Positions 14,986 to 24,655 are shown, counted from the stretch's first letter. The stretch: DNA of 64,000 nt from CANNDT01 sp945876205 (GCA_947503365.1 CANNDT010000004.1:1-64000); one strand, 5' to 3'. Numbers and translations: made by a program. Notes: a model not told the origin generated them from the sequence alone.

Positions 14986-16845
14986 CTACTGCGAGCTCAG
15001 CCACGCCTCGCGAAACCGCTGCTGAGCTGCCGTTAACGGCTGGCCCGCAGTCTCGGCCGGTACCACCTCCTGCCGCGGATCGGCGGTCAGCCGCAGTGTC
15101 GACGTGACACGCTGCCCCTGTCGCTCGAACACGATTGGCACCATCGTGCCGGGCTGCCTGCCGCGGATGGCCGCCTCGAAATCGGCCGCCGATCGCACCG
15201 GTACTCCGCCGATCGAGACGATCAGATCGTCCCGATCGAGGCCAGCTGTGTAGGCGGGAGAGTCGAAGGGCGCGGCCGAGGTCAGCCGGGCGCCGCCGCT
15301 CGCATCCTGCAGCCGCAGCTGGCCGGCGAACGCCCGTCCCTGGTTCACAGGCCGCATGAGCAGGCCGGCCTGGGCCAGGAGCGCGGCGTAGTCCACCACG
15401 TCGTGACCCTGGATGTATCGGGCGAAGAAGCCCTCGGCGAACTCACGGTTGCCGGACACCTTGGTCAACGCACCTTTCAGATCGTCCATCGTGTACGGAC
15501 GCTCGACGTACCCCGGCCGCGTGCCCGGCTTGCCGTGCTGCTGCCAGAGCTCGCGCATGAAGTGGTCGAGGGTCACGGCGCCGTCGGAGCGCCCGCGCAA
15601 CGTCAGGTCGAGCCCGATGCCGAGCGCGCCACCCCACGTGTAGTACGAGATGAAGGTGTTCTCGAAGTTCGTGCGGTCGATCGCCGCGGCGGCATCGACA
15701 AAGGGGGCGAAGCGGCTCATCTCCTCGGCGGTGCGCACCCGGCGGCCTGGGCTGGCGATGGTCGTGCTGATCATCTCCCCCAGCTCGGCAGCGAAGTCGG
15801 CAACGCTGGTCAGCCCGGACCGCCGCAGCACGAGCGGACCGTAGTAGTTGGTGAACCCTTCGGCCAGCCACAGTTCGCCCGACATGTTCGCTTCGTCGAA
15901 ATTGAACGGTTCGAGCGAGCGGGGGCGTATCCGTTCGACGTTCCACGAGTGAAAGAACTCGTGCGAGACCGTACCGAGCAGATCATCGCGCCGGGCTCGA
16001 ATCGACCCGGTCGAGGTCAGGATCGTGCTGTTGCGATGCTCCATGCCGTCGCCGTTTGCCCACGGCAGGTAGTCGGCGATGAACGTGTAGGTCTCGGCAT
16101 CAAACAGCGCAAACTCGCCGAAAACGTTGCGCGCCTCGCGCACGACCTTCTCCACGTCACGCGCAAACCCGTCGAGCTCGGCGTCGCTCCCCTCGTGGTG
16201 CACGGCCACCCGGAACGTCGGGTTGCGGGCACCCTCGGCGACGCGGAACGTCCGCAGGGCAAAGGCGCTGAACTCCGACGGGCTGTCCATCAGGTACTGC
16301 AGGTTTGGCGCGGTGTAAGTAAAGGCGTCCGCCGTCGGGAAGAGCTGCGTGGCGACACGCCAGCTGGTGCCGGCCGGTGGTTCGAAGCGCACCGTTGCCG
16401 GCCGATCCTCAAGGCCGCGCGCCCACATCAGCGCCGACGGCATGTTGATGTGCGCGTGGCTCGAATCGATCGACAGATACGTGCCATCAGTCCGATCGCC
16501 GTAAACACGATAGCTGACGCGAACGGCGGGGCCGGGCTGCGCGACGTGCCACTGGTGCGGGTTCGGCCGCGTGGCGATCAGTGCCCGACCACCGGCGTCG
16601 GTGATGGTGACGGCGAACACGTTCTTGGCGAACTCGTGGAGCGCATAGCGGCCCGGCGACGAGCGGCTCATGTGCAGTTCCAGCGGCCCAGGCGGCAGGT
16701 CGGCGAGAGACATCTCGACCTGCATCCAGCGATGCTCGCGCTCGGGAAACGTCAGCCGGTAGGTGACGGGTGACTGGGCAAACGCGACGTCGGCATTCGC
16801 CCACGCGAAGAGTACGAGGAGCAGCAGGAGGGGCCGTCTGCGCAT
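14986..16845 (-). CDS. M61 family metallopeptidase with PDZ domain (second copy)
   Basis: 619-aa exported peptidase. Signal peptide residues 1-23 (LLLLLVLFAWANADVAFA). Zinc motif HEFFH in SHEFFHSWNVERIRP near residue 294, third ligand in LWLAEGFTNYY. PDZ domain near the C-terminus (VNQGRAFAGQL to TLRLTADP). Clearly paralogous to the peptidase at 9277-11112 but diverged along most of its length. A TAGCAT box ends 7 bases before the ATG, again a leaderless-type arrangement. No adjacent gene on this strand reads into it. Confidence 0.92.
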   Translation of the reverse strand: MRRRPLLLLLVLFAWANADVAFAQSPVTYRLTFPEREHRWMQVEMSLADLPPGPLELHMSRSSPGRYALHEFAKNVFAVTITDAGGRALIATRPNPHQWHVAQPGPAVRVSYRVYGDRTDGTYLSIDSSHAHINMPSALMWARGLEDRPATVRFEPPAGTSWRVATQLFPTADAFTYTAPNLQYLMDSPSEFSAFALRTFRVAEGARNPTFRVAVHHEGSDAELDGFARDVEKVVREARNVFGEFALFDAETYTFIADYLPWANGDGMEHRNSTILTSTGSIRARRDDLLGTVSHEFFHSWNVERIRPRSLEPFNFDEANMSGELWLAEGFTNYYGPLVLRRSGLTSVADFAAELGEMISTTIASPGRRVRTAEEMSRFAPFVDAAAAIDRTNFENTFISYYTWGGALGIGLDLTLRGRSDGAVTLDHFMRELWQQHGKPGTRPGYVERPYTMDDLKGALTKVSGNREFAEGFFARYIQGHDVVDYAALLAQAGLLMRPVNQGRAFAGQLRLQDASGGARLTSAAPFDSPAYTAGLDRDDLIVSIGGVPVRSAADFEAAIRGRQPGTMVPIVFERQGQRVTSTLRLTADPRQEVVPAETAGQPLTAAQQRFREAWLSSQ

Positions 16846-16852
16846 GGAGCGG

Positions 16853-16858
16853 ATGCTA
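16853..16858 (-). promoter_or_regulatory. -10 box of leaderless type before M61 gene
   Basis: TAGCAT on the reverse strand, 7 bases before the ATG at 16845. With a transcription start 6-7 bases downstream of the box, the message would begin at or next to the start codon. Confidence 0.45.
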
Positions 16859-16884
16859 GCATGCGGCCCCGCAGGGCCGACGCG

Positions 16885-18417
16885 TCAGGGAAGACCGACG
16901 TGGACGCGCTGCTCTAGCGTGTCGAATCCTGTCGACGCCGCCGGCTCAGGCCAGATCAGGGCCACCGCGAGGGCGACGGCAAACGACAGCGGAATCGACA
17001 CCAGCCCGGGGTTCCGCAGCGGGAACGGCGCGGCGGCGTTCTTCAGGATGTCGATCTGGATGGTCGGCGACAGGTAGATCAGGAGCAGGCTCGACGCGGT
17101 CCCGATCAGCATGCTCGCCTGCGCCGCCCTGGTCGTGAAAGGACGCCAGAAGATCGACAGGACGAGGGCCGGAAAGTTCGCGCTGGCGGCGATCGCGAAC
17201 GCCAGGCCGACCATATAGGCGACGTTCTGCCCCTTGAACGCGATGCCGAGCACGATCGCGATGATACCGAGCAACACCGTCGATCCACGGGCAACCCGCA
17301 ACTGCTCCTGGTCAGACGCCGACCCGCCACGCACGACATTCACCCAGAGGTCGTGCGAGAGCGCCGCCGCACCGGCGAGCGTCAACCCGGCAACAACGGC
17401 GAGGATCGTCGCGAACGCCACCGCCGAGATGAAGCCGAGAAAGCTCTGGCCGCCGACCGCTTCCGCGAGGAGCGGTGCCGCCATGTTGCCGCCGGCGTCG
17501 ATCGCCCGAATCGCCGGCTGCCCGACGATGACCATCGCGCCGAAGCCGAGGATGAACGTCAGCAGGTAGAAGAAGCCGATGAACGCGGTAGCGTAGGCCA
17601 CCGATGTGCGCGCCGTCTTCGCATCGGGCACCGTGTAGAAGCGCATCAGGATGTGCGGCAGGCCGGCGGTGCCGAGCATCAGCGCGAGGCCGAGCGAAAT
17701 GGCGTCGAGCGGATCCGACACGAGGCGCCCTGGGCCCAGCACGGCGCCGCCGTACTGGTCCGCCGCGGCGGCAAAGAGGTTCAGCGGGTTCATGCCGAAC
17801 GGGACGAGCGCCAGCACGGCGAGTGCGAACGCGCCGCACAGCAGCAGCACCGCCTTGACGATCTGCACCCAGGTCGTCGCGATCATGCCGCCGAAGAGGA
17901 CATAGGCCAGCATCACCACGCCGACGATCAGCACCGCCGTCTCGTACTCGAGGCCGAAGAGAAGCCGAATCAGGTTGCCGGCGCCGACCATCTGCGCGAT
18001 GAGATAGAACGACACGACGGCGAGCGAGCCGATGGCGGCGGCGATGCGGACCGGCCGCTGCCGCAGGCGAAACGCGACCACGTCCGAGAAGGTGTACTTG
18101 CCGAGGTTGCGGAGCGGCTCGGCGATGAGGAACATCACGATCGGCCAGCCGACGAGGAAGCCGATCGAGTAGATCAGCCCGTCGAAGCCCGACAGCGCCA
18201 CCAGGCCGGCGATGCCGAGAAAACTCGCCGCGCTCATGTAGTCGCCGGCCAGGGCCAGCCCGTTCTGCAAACCGGTGATCTTCCGGCCGGCCGTGTAGAA
18301 CTGGTCGGCGTTGCGCGTCCGGCGCGCGGCAACGTAGGTGATGCCGAGCGAGATCGCGACGAACAGGAAGAACTGAAAGATGGCCAGGAGGTTCGGCTCG
18401 CCGAGCGTGCTGCTCAT
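16885..18417 (-). CDS. actP: Cation/acetate symporter ActP-like
   Basis: 510-aa SSS-family transporter with 13 hydrophobic helices, closest in feel to ActP: RKITGLQNGLALAGDYMSAA near residues 44-63 contains the sodium-site helix, and the gene is preceded by a DUF485 (YjcH) gene, the conserved partner of actP. Expected to take up acetate or similar short carboxylates with sodium or protons. Start overlaps the end of the DUF485 gene. Last gene of the run rpoZ-hemH-yjcH-actP. Confidence 0.87.
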   Translation of the reverse strand: MSSTLGEPNLLAIFQFFLFVAISLGITYVAARRTRNADQFYTAGRKITGLQNGLALAGDYMSAASFLGIAGLVALSGFDGLIYSIGFLVGWPIVMFLIAEPLRNLGKYTFSDVVAFRLRQRPVRIAAAIGSLAVVSFYLIAQMVGAGNLIRLLFGLEYETAVLIVGVVMLAYVLFGGMIATTWVQIVKAVLLLCGAFALAVLALVPFGMNPLNLFAAAADQYGGAVLGPGRLVSDPLDAISLGLALMLGTAGLPHILMRFYTVPDAKTARTSVAYATAFIGFFYLLTFILGFGAMVIVGQPAIRAIDAGGNMAAPLLAEAVGGQSFLGFISAVAFATILAVVAGLTLAGAAALSHDLWVNVVRGGSASDQEQLRVARGSTVLLGIIAIVLGIAFKGQNVAYMVGLAFAIAASANFPALVLSIFWRPFTTRAAQASMLIGTASSLLLIYLSPTIQIDILKNAAAPFPLRNPGLVSIPLSFAVALAVALIWPEPAASTGFDTLEQRVHVGLP

Positions 18418-18713
18418 TGCTCGTCCCGGCGCTCGTCCCGGCGCTCGTCCCGGTACGCGGCAATCGCGTCGTCGTAGGTCGTATTCGCCCAGCGCACGTA
18501 AATCCAGATGAGCGCCCAGGCGGCCACGATCACCAGCACGCCGAGAAGGATGCCGACGCTCAGGCCCGGCGTGACCGTTCGGGTGAGCAGCGGCTTGGCG
18601 TAGGCGATGAGCAGGATGAAGCCGACGTAGAGCACCGTCATCACCAGCGTGAGGGTGCCGGCGATCCGGCGGCGCGACGAATCGAGGTTCCTCAGCGCGT
18701 CGGTTCGGGTCAT
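18414..18713 (-). CDS. yjcH: DUF485 membrane protein (YjcH-like)
   Basis: 99-aa protein with two transmembrane helices (about residues 20-40 and 55-75), the DUF485 pattern. DUF485 proteins accompany ActP symporters. The ATG overlaps the hemH stop (ATGA) and the stop overlaps actP. The C-terminus is RDERRDERRDEQ, encoded by three copies of a 12-bp unit, which probably arose by slippage. Confidence 0.85.
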   Translation of the reverse strand: MTRTDALRNLDSSRRRIAGTLTLVMTVLYVGFILLIAYAKPLLTRTVTPGLSVGILLGVLVIVAAWALIWIYVRWANTTYDDAIAAYRDERRDERRDEQ

Positions 18714-19681
18714 CGCCCAGGAGTATAGGGGACCACGGGTAGTGGACGGCCCCGGTATCTCGCCAGCGTGCGGTGGACCACGTCTCCCATCATGTCGAGA
18801 AACATCGGGTCGTCATTGACCGCCGCCGCGCGCGCCATGGGCAGTCCGGCCTCGGCGCAGGCCTGCGCCGCTTCGTGATCGAGGTCGTAGAGCACCTCGA
18901 TGTGATCGCAGACGAACCCGATCGGGCACAGCACCGCTGCGCCCAGTCCAGCCGCACGCTCCTGGCGCAGATAGGCGCAGACGTCCGGCTCGAGCCACGG
19001 ATCGCCAGGGCGGCCGCTCCGGCTCTGATACACCAGCGCCCAGTCTCTGCCAACGCGGGCGGCAATCGCGCGCGCCGACGCTTCGAGTTGTTCGCGATAC
19101 CGGCTCCTGTCGGCCATGCTCGTCGGGATGCTGTGCGCCGTAAAGACGATGCGCGCGCCGGGCTGCAACTCGCGCGGCAGGCGAGCGAGCGCCTGTTCGA
19201 CGTGCTGAGCGTTGGTCTCGATGAACTGCGGATGGTCGAACCAGCTCTCGACGTAGGTCACGTTGATGTCGCCCGGGCGGGATGCGCGTAACTCGGCGCG
19301 GGCCGCCGCCACGTTCTCCCGGTACTGCTCGCAGCTCGAATAGGAGTGGTGCGGCGCGGCGATGAAGCCGATCGCGTTCCGCACCCCATCGTCGTACATC
19401 TGCCGAAGGGTGTCGGCGAGGTAGGGGTGCCAGTTGCGCATGCCGACGTAGACCGGGAGCGGCCGGCCCGCGGCCGCCAGGCGCACGCGGAGTCCATCCG
19501 CCTGCCGCTGGGTCAGGTCGGTAATCGGCGAGACGCCGCCAAACTGTTCGTAGTGATGCGCGACTTCTTCGACCCGCTCCGGGGAGACACGGCGTCCGCG
19601 GAGCACGTTGGCGAGAAACGGGGGGACATCGCCCAGGCCTTGTGGACCGCCGAAGGCGATGAGAAGAACGGAATCGAACAC
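18710..19681 (-). CDS. hemH: Ferrochelatase
   Basis: 323-aa protein inserting iron into porphyrin, the last step of haem or coproheme synthesis. Features: N-terminal VLLIAFGGPQG, a PHHSYSS segment, the active-site histidine in FTAHSIP (near residue 180) and the conserved QSRSGRPGDPWLEPD and GFVCDHIEVLYDLDHEA blocks with the essential His-Glu. I place the start at GTG 19681 (VFDSVLLIAFGG); a longer frame would run through rpoZ. A TAGAAT box, overlapping the rpoZ stop, ends 7 bases before this GTG, so hemH may have its own leaderless transcript. Supplies haem for the two oxidases nearby. Confidence 0.92.
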   Translation of the reverse strand: MFDSVLLIAFGGPQGLGDVPPFLANVLRGRRVSPERVEEVAHHYEQFGGVSPITDLTQRQADGLRVRLAAAGRPLPVYVGMRNWHPYLADTLRQMYDDGVRNAIGFIAAPHHSYSSCEQYRENVAAARAELRASRPGDINVTYVESWFDHPQFIETNAQHVEQALARLPRELQPGARIVFTAHSIPTSMADRSRYREQLEASARAIAARVGRDWALVYQSRSGRPGDPWLEPDVCAYLRQERAAGLGAAVLCPIGFVCDHIEVLYDLDHEAAQACAEAGLPMARAAAVNDDPMFLDMMGDVVHRTLARYRGRPLPVVPYTPGR

Positions 19682-19688
19682 GTCGAGG

Positions 19689-19694
19689 ATTCTA
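19689..19694 (-). promoter_or_regulatory. -10 box of leaderless type before hemH
   Basis: TAGAAT, sharing its first three bases with the rpoZ TAG stop codon and ending 7 bases before the hemH GTG. Confidence 0.5.
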
Positions 19695-19883
19695 GAGGAG
19701 AGAGGCCACCGGGACGGGATCGGCCTTGGCCACCTTGCCGGTGGCAACCTCGATCTGCGCCGTCGTGATGACCTTGTGCCCGACCGCGACACGGGGGATG
19801 CAGCCACGCATCAGCTGCTTGGCGCGGAGCGAGGAAACGATGACGAACTCGAACTGGTTCATGCCGACGGGACGTTCAACCAC
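19692..19883 (-). CDS. rpoZ: RNA polymerase omega subunit
   Basis: 63-aa omega subunit. Core residues FEFVIVSSLRAKQLMRGC match the RpoZ helix that packs on beta-prime, followed by TTAQIEVATGKV. The GTG at 19883 is preceded by AGGA seven bases upstream and was chosen over an internal ATG at codon 8 and over a longer frame that would run into the tRNA-Ser gene. Assists assembly of RNA polymerase. It lies between tRNA-Ser and hemH. Confidence 0.82.
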   Translation of the reverse strand: MVERPVGMNQFEFVIVSSLRAKQLMRGCIPRVAVGHKVITTAQIEVATGKVAKADPVPVASLL

Positions 19884-19977
19884 GTGGTTCCTACCTGCGA
19901 TTTCCCGCGATCGCCTGACGCGTATTTCCGCTGCTACAAAAGGACGACCGCTGGTCGCTGACGGGAACAGAGGGAGT

Positions 19978-20071
19978 TGGCGGTGAGGCAGGGATTCGAA
20001 CCCTGGGTACAACTTTAAGGTCGTACAACGGTTTAGCAAACCGCCGCTTTCGGCCACTCAGCCACCTCACC
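19978..20071 (-). tRNA. tRNA-Ser(GCU)
   Basis: Class II tRNA on the reverse strand: acceptor GGTGAGG pairs with CCTCACC, anticodon loop TTGCTAA gives anticodon GCU, the long variable arm is GTTGTACGACCTTAAAGTTGTAC-like, and the T arm contains GGTTCGAATCC. Discriminator G and an encoded CCA end at 19978. Confidence 0.95.
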
Positions 20072-20084
20072 GCGCGAGCCTTTA

Positions 20085-20090
20085 AGTATA
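20085..20090 (-). promoter_or_regulatory. -10 box for tRNA-Ser(GCU)
   Basis: TATACT on the reverse strand, 13 bases before the first base of the tRNA, giving a leader of about 6-7 nt. No strong -35 was seen. Confidence 0.5.
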
Positions 20091-20099
20091 TGACACGGG

Positions 20100-21599
20100 C
20101 TACTCCAGCCAGTCGAGCGAGCGGGTGACGGCCTTTTTCCAGTGCCGGAGCATCCGCTGCCGCTCCTCGTCCTGCATCCCGGCCTGCCAGCGCCGGCTTT
20201 CGACCCATCGCGAGCGCAGGTCATCGAGATCGCGAAAGACCCCCGCCGACAATCCGGCCGCGAAGGCGGCGCCGAGCGCGGTGGTTTCCCGGATTGCCGG
20301 TCGCACCACCGGACGATCGACGATGTCGGCCTGGAACTGCATCAGGAGGTCGTCATCGGTCATCCCGCCGTCGACGCGCAGGGTTTCGAGGTGTACGCCG
20401 GAGTCCTGCTCCATCGCCTGCAGCACCTCCCAGGTCTGAAACGCCGTCGCCTCGAGCACGGCACGCGCGAGATGTCCGCGGTTGGCGAATCGCGTCAGGC
20501 CAACGATAGTCCCGCGGGCGTTGTCGTTCCAGTACGGTGCGTACAGACCCGAAAACGCCGGCACGAAGTAGACGCCGCCGTTGTCGGGCACCGTGCGCGC
20601 CAGGGTTTCGATGTCGGCGCTGGTCTGAATCAGCCCGAGGTTGTCGCGCATCCACTGGACGAGCGCGCCGGTGATCGCGACGCTCCCTTCCAGCGCATAG
20701 CGAGCCGGCTCGCTGCCAAACCGATACGCCACAGTCGTCAACAGGCCGCACTCCGAGCGGACCGGCGTGTCACCCGTGTTCATCAACAGAAAGCATCCGG
20801 TGCCGTAAGTGTTCTTGGCGTCGCCGGGGTTGAAGCAGGTCTGCCCGACGAGCGCCGCGTGCTGGTCCCCGAGGATGCCAGTGATCGCCACACCCTGCAC
20901 CGGCTCCGCTGCCGCGACGCCGTAATGCTCACTGCTCGAGCGAATCGACGGCAGCATGGCCCGCGGTATCTCGAAGATCGCCAGCAGCCCCGGATCCCAT
21001 TCCAGCGTGCGCAGATTCATCAGCTGAGTCCGGCTCGCATTCGTCACGTCCGTGACGTGCACGCCACCATGGGGGCCGCCGGTGAGTTGCCAGAGCAGGA
21101 AAGTGTCGATGGTACCGAACAGCGCGTCACCGCCGTCCGCAAGGGCGCGGGCGCCCGGCACATGGTCGAGGATCCAGCGAAGTTTCAACGCGCTGAAGTA
21201 GCTTGACGGCGGAAGGCCGGTGCGATTGCGGAAGTAGTCCGCGCCGAGGCGACCGGCGAAGATCGCAACCTCGTCAGACACCCGTGTGTCCTGCCAGACG
21301 AGCGCATTGCAGAGCGGCGCGCCGGTGTGGCGGTTCCAGACGACGGTGGTCTCGCGCTGATTGGTGATGCCGATGGCGGCGAGATCGGCGGCGACCAGGC
21401 CCCCGGATCGCAAGGCAGCGGCGATTACCGTCTGGGTGTTCCGCCAGATCTCGACGGGGTCATGTTCGACCCAACCGGCCTGCGGGTAGATCTGCCGGTG
21501 CTCCAGCTGCGACTCCGCCACTACCCGGGTGGACTCGTCGAACACGATGAAGCGGGTGCTGGTGGTGCCCTGATCGATGGCTCAGAGATAGTGCGGCAT
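20100..21599 (-). pseudogene. glpK: Glycerol kinase with an in-frame stop at codon 6
   Basis: The reverse strand encodes a full glycerol kinase (ATP + glycerol to glycerol 3-phosphate): AIDQGTTSTRFIVFDEST at the N-terminus, GWVEHDPVEIW, ITNQRETTVVW, and ALEGSVAITGALVQWMRDN. However the ATG at 21599 opens a frame that meets TGA at 21582-21584, just before AIDQGTTS. All start codons usable after the stop fall beyond the phosphate-binding DQGTTS loop (first is GTG in FIVFD), so a protein from them should be inactive. Either a recent nonsense mutation, a sequence error, or readthrough. The gene starts 12 bases after the histidine kinase stop. Confidence 0.75.
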
Positions 21600-21611
21600 C
21601 GATCCGGCGAG

Positions 21612-23311
21612 CTAGCGCCCAACGTCGAGCGTCTCGCGAACCCTCACCAACAGCCGGTCGGGTGAAAACGGCTTCTGGAGAAAGGCGATGTCGGCGTCGA
21701 GCACGCCGGAACTGACGATCGACTGATCGGCGTAGCCCGACGTGTAGAGCACGCGGAGCGAGGGCCGTTGCGCCAGCAGGAGCCGTGCGAGGTCACGGCC
21801 GCTCATCCTGGGCATCACGACGTCGGTGAAGAGCAGATGAATCGGCGCGCTGTGGCCCCTGGCCAGCTCCAGCGCGGCGGCACCGCAATCGGCGGCGAGC
21901 ACCGTAAGCCCTGCCGCTCGAGCGTCGCCCGCGCGACATCGCGAACCGCGTCCTGATCCTCGACGACCAGAATCGTTTCGGTGCCCTCGAGCCGCTTCGG
22001 CAGCACCGCCGGCGGCGCCTCCTCGGCGCCGCGCGCAGCCTGCGGCAGATAGACCTTGAACGTCGTGCCGCGGCCGACTTCGCTGTGCACCCAGATCGAT
22101 CCGCCGCTCTGTTGCACGATGCCGTAGACCGTCGCCAGGCCGAGCCCGGTGCCTTGCCCCGGCTCCTTGGTTGTGAAGAACGGCTCGAACAGGCGCCCGC
22201 GCGTGGCCTCATCCATGCCGATGCCCGTGTCGCTCACCCCGATCATCGCGTGGGCGCCTCGTGAGCTGCCGGGATGGTGCTCGGCGTACGCGGTGTCGAT
22301 GATGACCGTGGCCGTCTCGATCGTCAGCGTCCCGCCCCCGGGCATGGCGTCGCGCGCATTGATCGCCAGGTTCATCAACACCTGTTCAATCTGCCCGGGA
22401 TCGGCGTTCACCCGCTTGAGTGTGGGGTCACAGCGGGTGACCAGCTGCACCTGCGCGCCGAGCGTGCGCCGCAACAGTGTTTCCATCCTGCCGATGAGGA
22501 CGTTGAGATCCAGGCTCTGCGGCTGCAGGATCTGCTTGCGGCCGAAGGCGAGGAGCTGGCGCGTCAGCGCCGAGGCGCTAAGAGCGGCGTACAACACCTG
22601 TTCAACGTCCTGGCGCACGCGATGGTCCGGCTCGAGACGGGCGAGCGTCAGCTCGGTGAAGCCGATGATGGCCGTCAGCAGGTTGTTGAAGTCGTGGGCG
22701 ACGCCGCCGGCGAGCTGGCCGATCCCGTCCATCTTCTGCGCCTGGCGGAGCTGCATCTCGAGCTGGTGGCGCTCGGTGACGTCGATGCCGACGCCGGCCG
22801 TGCGCACCGGAACGCCCCGCTCGTTGTAGATGGCGCGCCCGATCTCGTTGACCGCGTGCTCGCTGCCGTCGGGCCAAATCGTCTGGTAGACGACGTTCCA
22901 GTCGCGACGCTCGCGAACCGCGCGGTCGATCGCGTCGCGGACGACCACGCGTTCATCCGGGTGGACGTGAGCGAGGAACGCTTCGACCGTCCCGGGAAAC
23001 GTATCGGTATCGACGCCGTGGAGCGCCTTGAGTTGCGTGGACCATCGGCCAGTGCCGGTGGTGAGATCGGTTTCCCACGTCCCGACGCCCGCCGCCTCGA
23101 GGGCGAAACGCATGCGATCTTCCGTCTCACGCAACGCGTCCTCGGCCCGCTGCCGCCGGGTGAAATGCCGCGAGAAGCGGCGCACGGCGAACGCGGTCAC
23201 CAGGATCAGTGCCAGGAGCAACAGGGCAAGCAGACGCGCGTCGTCGGACCCCACCATCACTGAATAGGAATAGTAGGCCACCACGCGGCCAAATTGCCGG
23301 TACCAGCCCAT
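21612..23311 (-). pseudogene. Hybrid sensor histidine kinase with receiver domain, frameshifted
   Basis: One membrane helix (about residues 26-43), a PAS domain (about 65-190), HisKA with phospho-acceptor His near 206 (GGVAHDFNNLLTAI), HATPase motifs NLAINARDAM, DTGIGM and GQGTGLGLATVYGI, then a receiver domain starting ETILVVEDQDAVRDVA. At about 21907 one base is missing (GGCTTACGG); the frame then runs out at 21815, while the rest of the receiver (HLLFTDVVMPRMSG, SGYADQS, FLQKPF) continues in the -1 frame to 21612. The start at 23311 (MGWYRQFG) is chosen because anything longer would run antisense through gltX. Without the shift the protein would be about 566 aa. Confidence 0.82.
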
Positions 23312-23314
23312 AAT
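23309..23314 (+). promoter_or_regulatory. -10 box of leaderless type before gltX
   Basis: CATAAT ends 6 bases before the GTG at 23321. Its first three bases are also the (complementary) start codon of the divergent histidine kinase, so the two start codons lie only 9 bases apart. Confidence 0.45.
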
Positions 23315-23320
23315 TGCCGT

Positions 23321-24655
23321 GTGGTCCCGCGCGTTCGCTTTGCTCCATCCCCCACAGGTTTTCTGCACGTCGGCGGCGCCCGGACGGCGCTCTTCAACTG
23401 GCTGTACGCCAGGCGCCACGGCGGGACGTTCGTGCTGCGCATCGAAGACACCGATGTCGAGCGCTCGTCCGCCGACATGGTGACGGGGATCCTTGAGGGC
23501 CTCCGGTGGCTCGGGTTGACGTGGGACGAAGGTCCCGACACGGGCGGACCCCACGCGCCATACTTTCAGTCCGCCCGCTACGACCGGCATCGGGCCGCCG
23601 CGCAGCGACTGATCGATTCGGGCCGCGCGTATCACGATGAGGGCGCGGTCCGCTTCAAGGTGCCCGACGGCATCGTCGCTTTCGACGACGTCGTGCATGG
23701 GCGGATCGAGTTCAACGGCGCCGACCTTGAAGACTTCGTCATCGTCCGATCCGATGGCCATCCGCTCTATCACCTGTCGGTCGTGGTCGATGACATCGAC
23801 ATGCGGATCACGCACGTCATCCGCGGTGACGATCACATTTCGAACACGCCCAAGCACGTGCTGCTGTTTCACGCGCTCGGCGGAACGGTGCCGGTGTTTG
23901 CCCACGTGCCGCTCATCCTCGGCGCGGACAAGAAGCGTCTGAGCAAGCGGCATGGTGCCACCTCGGTGACCGAGTACCAGCGGCAGGGCTACCTTCCCGA
24001 GGCGATGACCAATTTTCTCGCGCTGCTCGGGTGGTCACCGGGCGACGATCGCGAGCTCATGTCCCGGGAGGAGCTCGTCGCCGGATTCGCCCTGGAGGGC
24101 ATCAGCGGCGGGAACGCCGTGTTCGACACGACGAAGCTTGATTGGATGAACGGGCAGTACATCGCGCGCCTGCCGATCGCCGCCCTGGCGGCGCAGGTCA
24201 CCCCACTCCTCGAGGAAGCAGGTCTCTGGCCGGTCGTCGGCGAGCGCGCCACGCCGGCGTGGCTTCATCGTCTGCTCGAGTTGCTGCGGCCGCGCGCCAA
24301 GCGCCTGACGGACTTCGCCGGGCAGGCCAGGCCGTTTCTCGCTGATACCGTCGAGTACGACCAGGAGGCGGTAGAGAAGCACCTCCGTACGCCAGGCTTG
24401 GACGGCCACCTCGGCGCGCTCCTGACGGCGCTCCGTGACGCTGCACCATTCGATGACCCACATGTGGAACTGGCGGTGCGAGGAACGGCAGAACAGCGTG
24501 GCGTGAAGCCAGGGGCCCTCATCCATGCAGTGCGGGTAGGGATTACCGGCCGCACGACCAGTCCCGGGATCTTCGAGTCGATCGTGCTCCTGGGGCGAGA
24601 GCGGACCCTGGCCCGCCTCGAGCGGCTCGTCGTCTTCGTAGCGACCCAGATCTAG
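23321..24655 (+). CDS. gltX: Glutamyl-tRNA synthetase
   Basis: 444-aa class I aminoacyl-tRNA synthetase charging tRNA with glutamate. HIGH-type motif in VRFAPSPTGFLHVGGARTAL at the very N-terminus; KMSKS-type motif KKRLSKRHG near residue 210; C-terminal alpha-helical anticodon-binding domain with KPGALIHAVRVGITGR. I prefer GTG 23321 (VVPRVRFAPSP) over an upstream TTG, since it matches the family start and follows a CATAAT box by 6 bases. Followed by a GGCC-rich hairpin around 24696-24711. Confidence 0.93.
   Translation: MVPRVRFAPSPTGFLHVGGARTALFNWLYARRHGGTFVLRIEDTDVERSSADMVTGILEGLRWLGLTWDEGPDTGGPHAPYFQSARYDRHRAAAQRLIDSGRAYHDEGAVRFKVPDGIVAFDDVVHGRIEFNGADLEDFVIVRSDGHPLYHLSVVVDDIDMRITHVIRGDDHISNTPKHVLLFHALGGTVPVFAHVPLILGADKKRLSKRHGATSVTEYQRQGYLPEAMTNFLALLGWSPGDDRELMSREELVAGFALEGISGGNAVFDTTKLDWMNGQYIARLPIAALAAQVTPLLEEAGLWPVVGERATPAWLHRLLELLRPRAKRLTDFAGQARPFLADTVEYDQEAVEKHLRTPGLDGHLGALLTALRDAAPFDDPHVELAVRGTAEQRGVKPGALIHAVRVGITGRTTSPGIFESIVLLGRERTLARLERLVVFVATQI

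Noticed and set aside
19692..20057. Longer 121-aa version of rpoZ
   Set aside because: It would begin inside tRNA-Ser(GCU); the GTG with AGGA at 19883 gives the normal omega size.
21582..21584. TGA in glpK as a selenocysteine codon
   Set aside because: The site is not a redox or cysteine position in the family and no SECIS-like stem-loop follows.
21900..21912. Programmed frameshift in the histidine kinase
   Set aside because: GGCTTACGG is not a slippery heptamer and no stimulator hairpin or internal ribosome site was seen; a mutation or sequence error is simpler.
21815..23953. 712-aa version of the histidine kinase
   Set aside because: The first 214 codons run antisense through gltX and have no kinase features.
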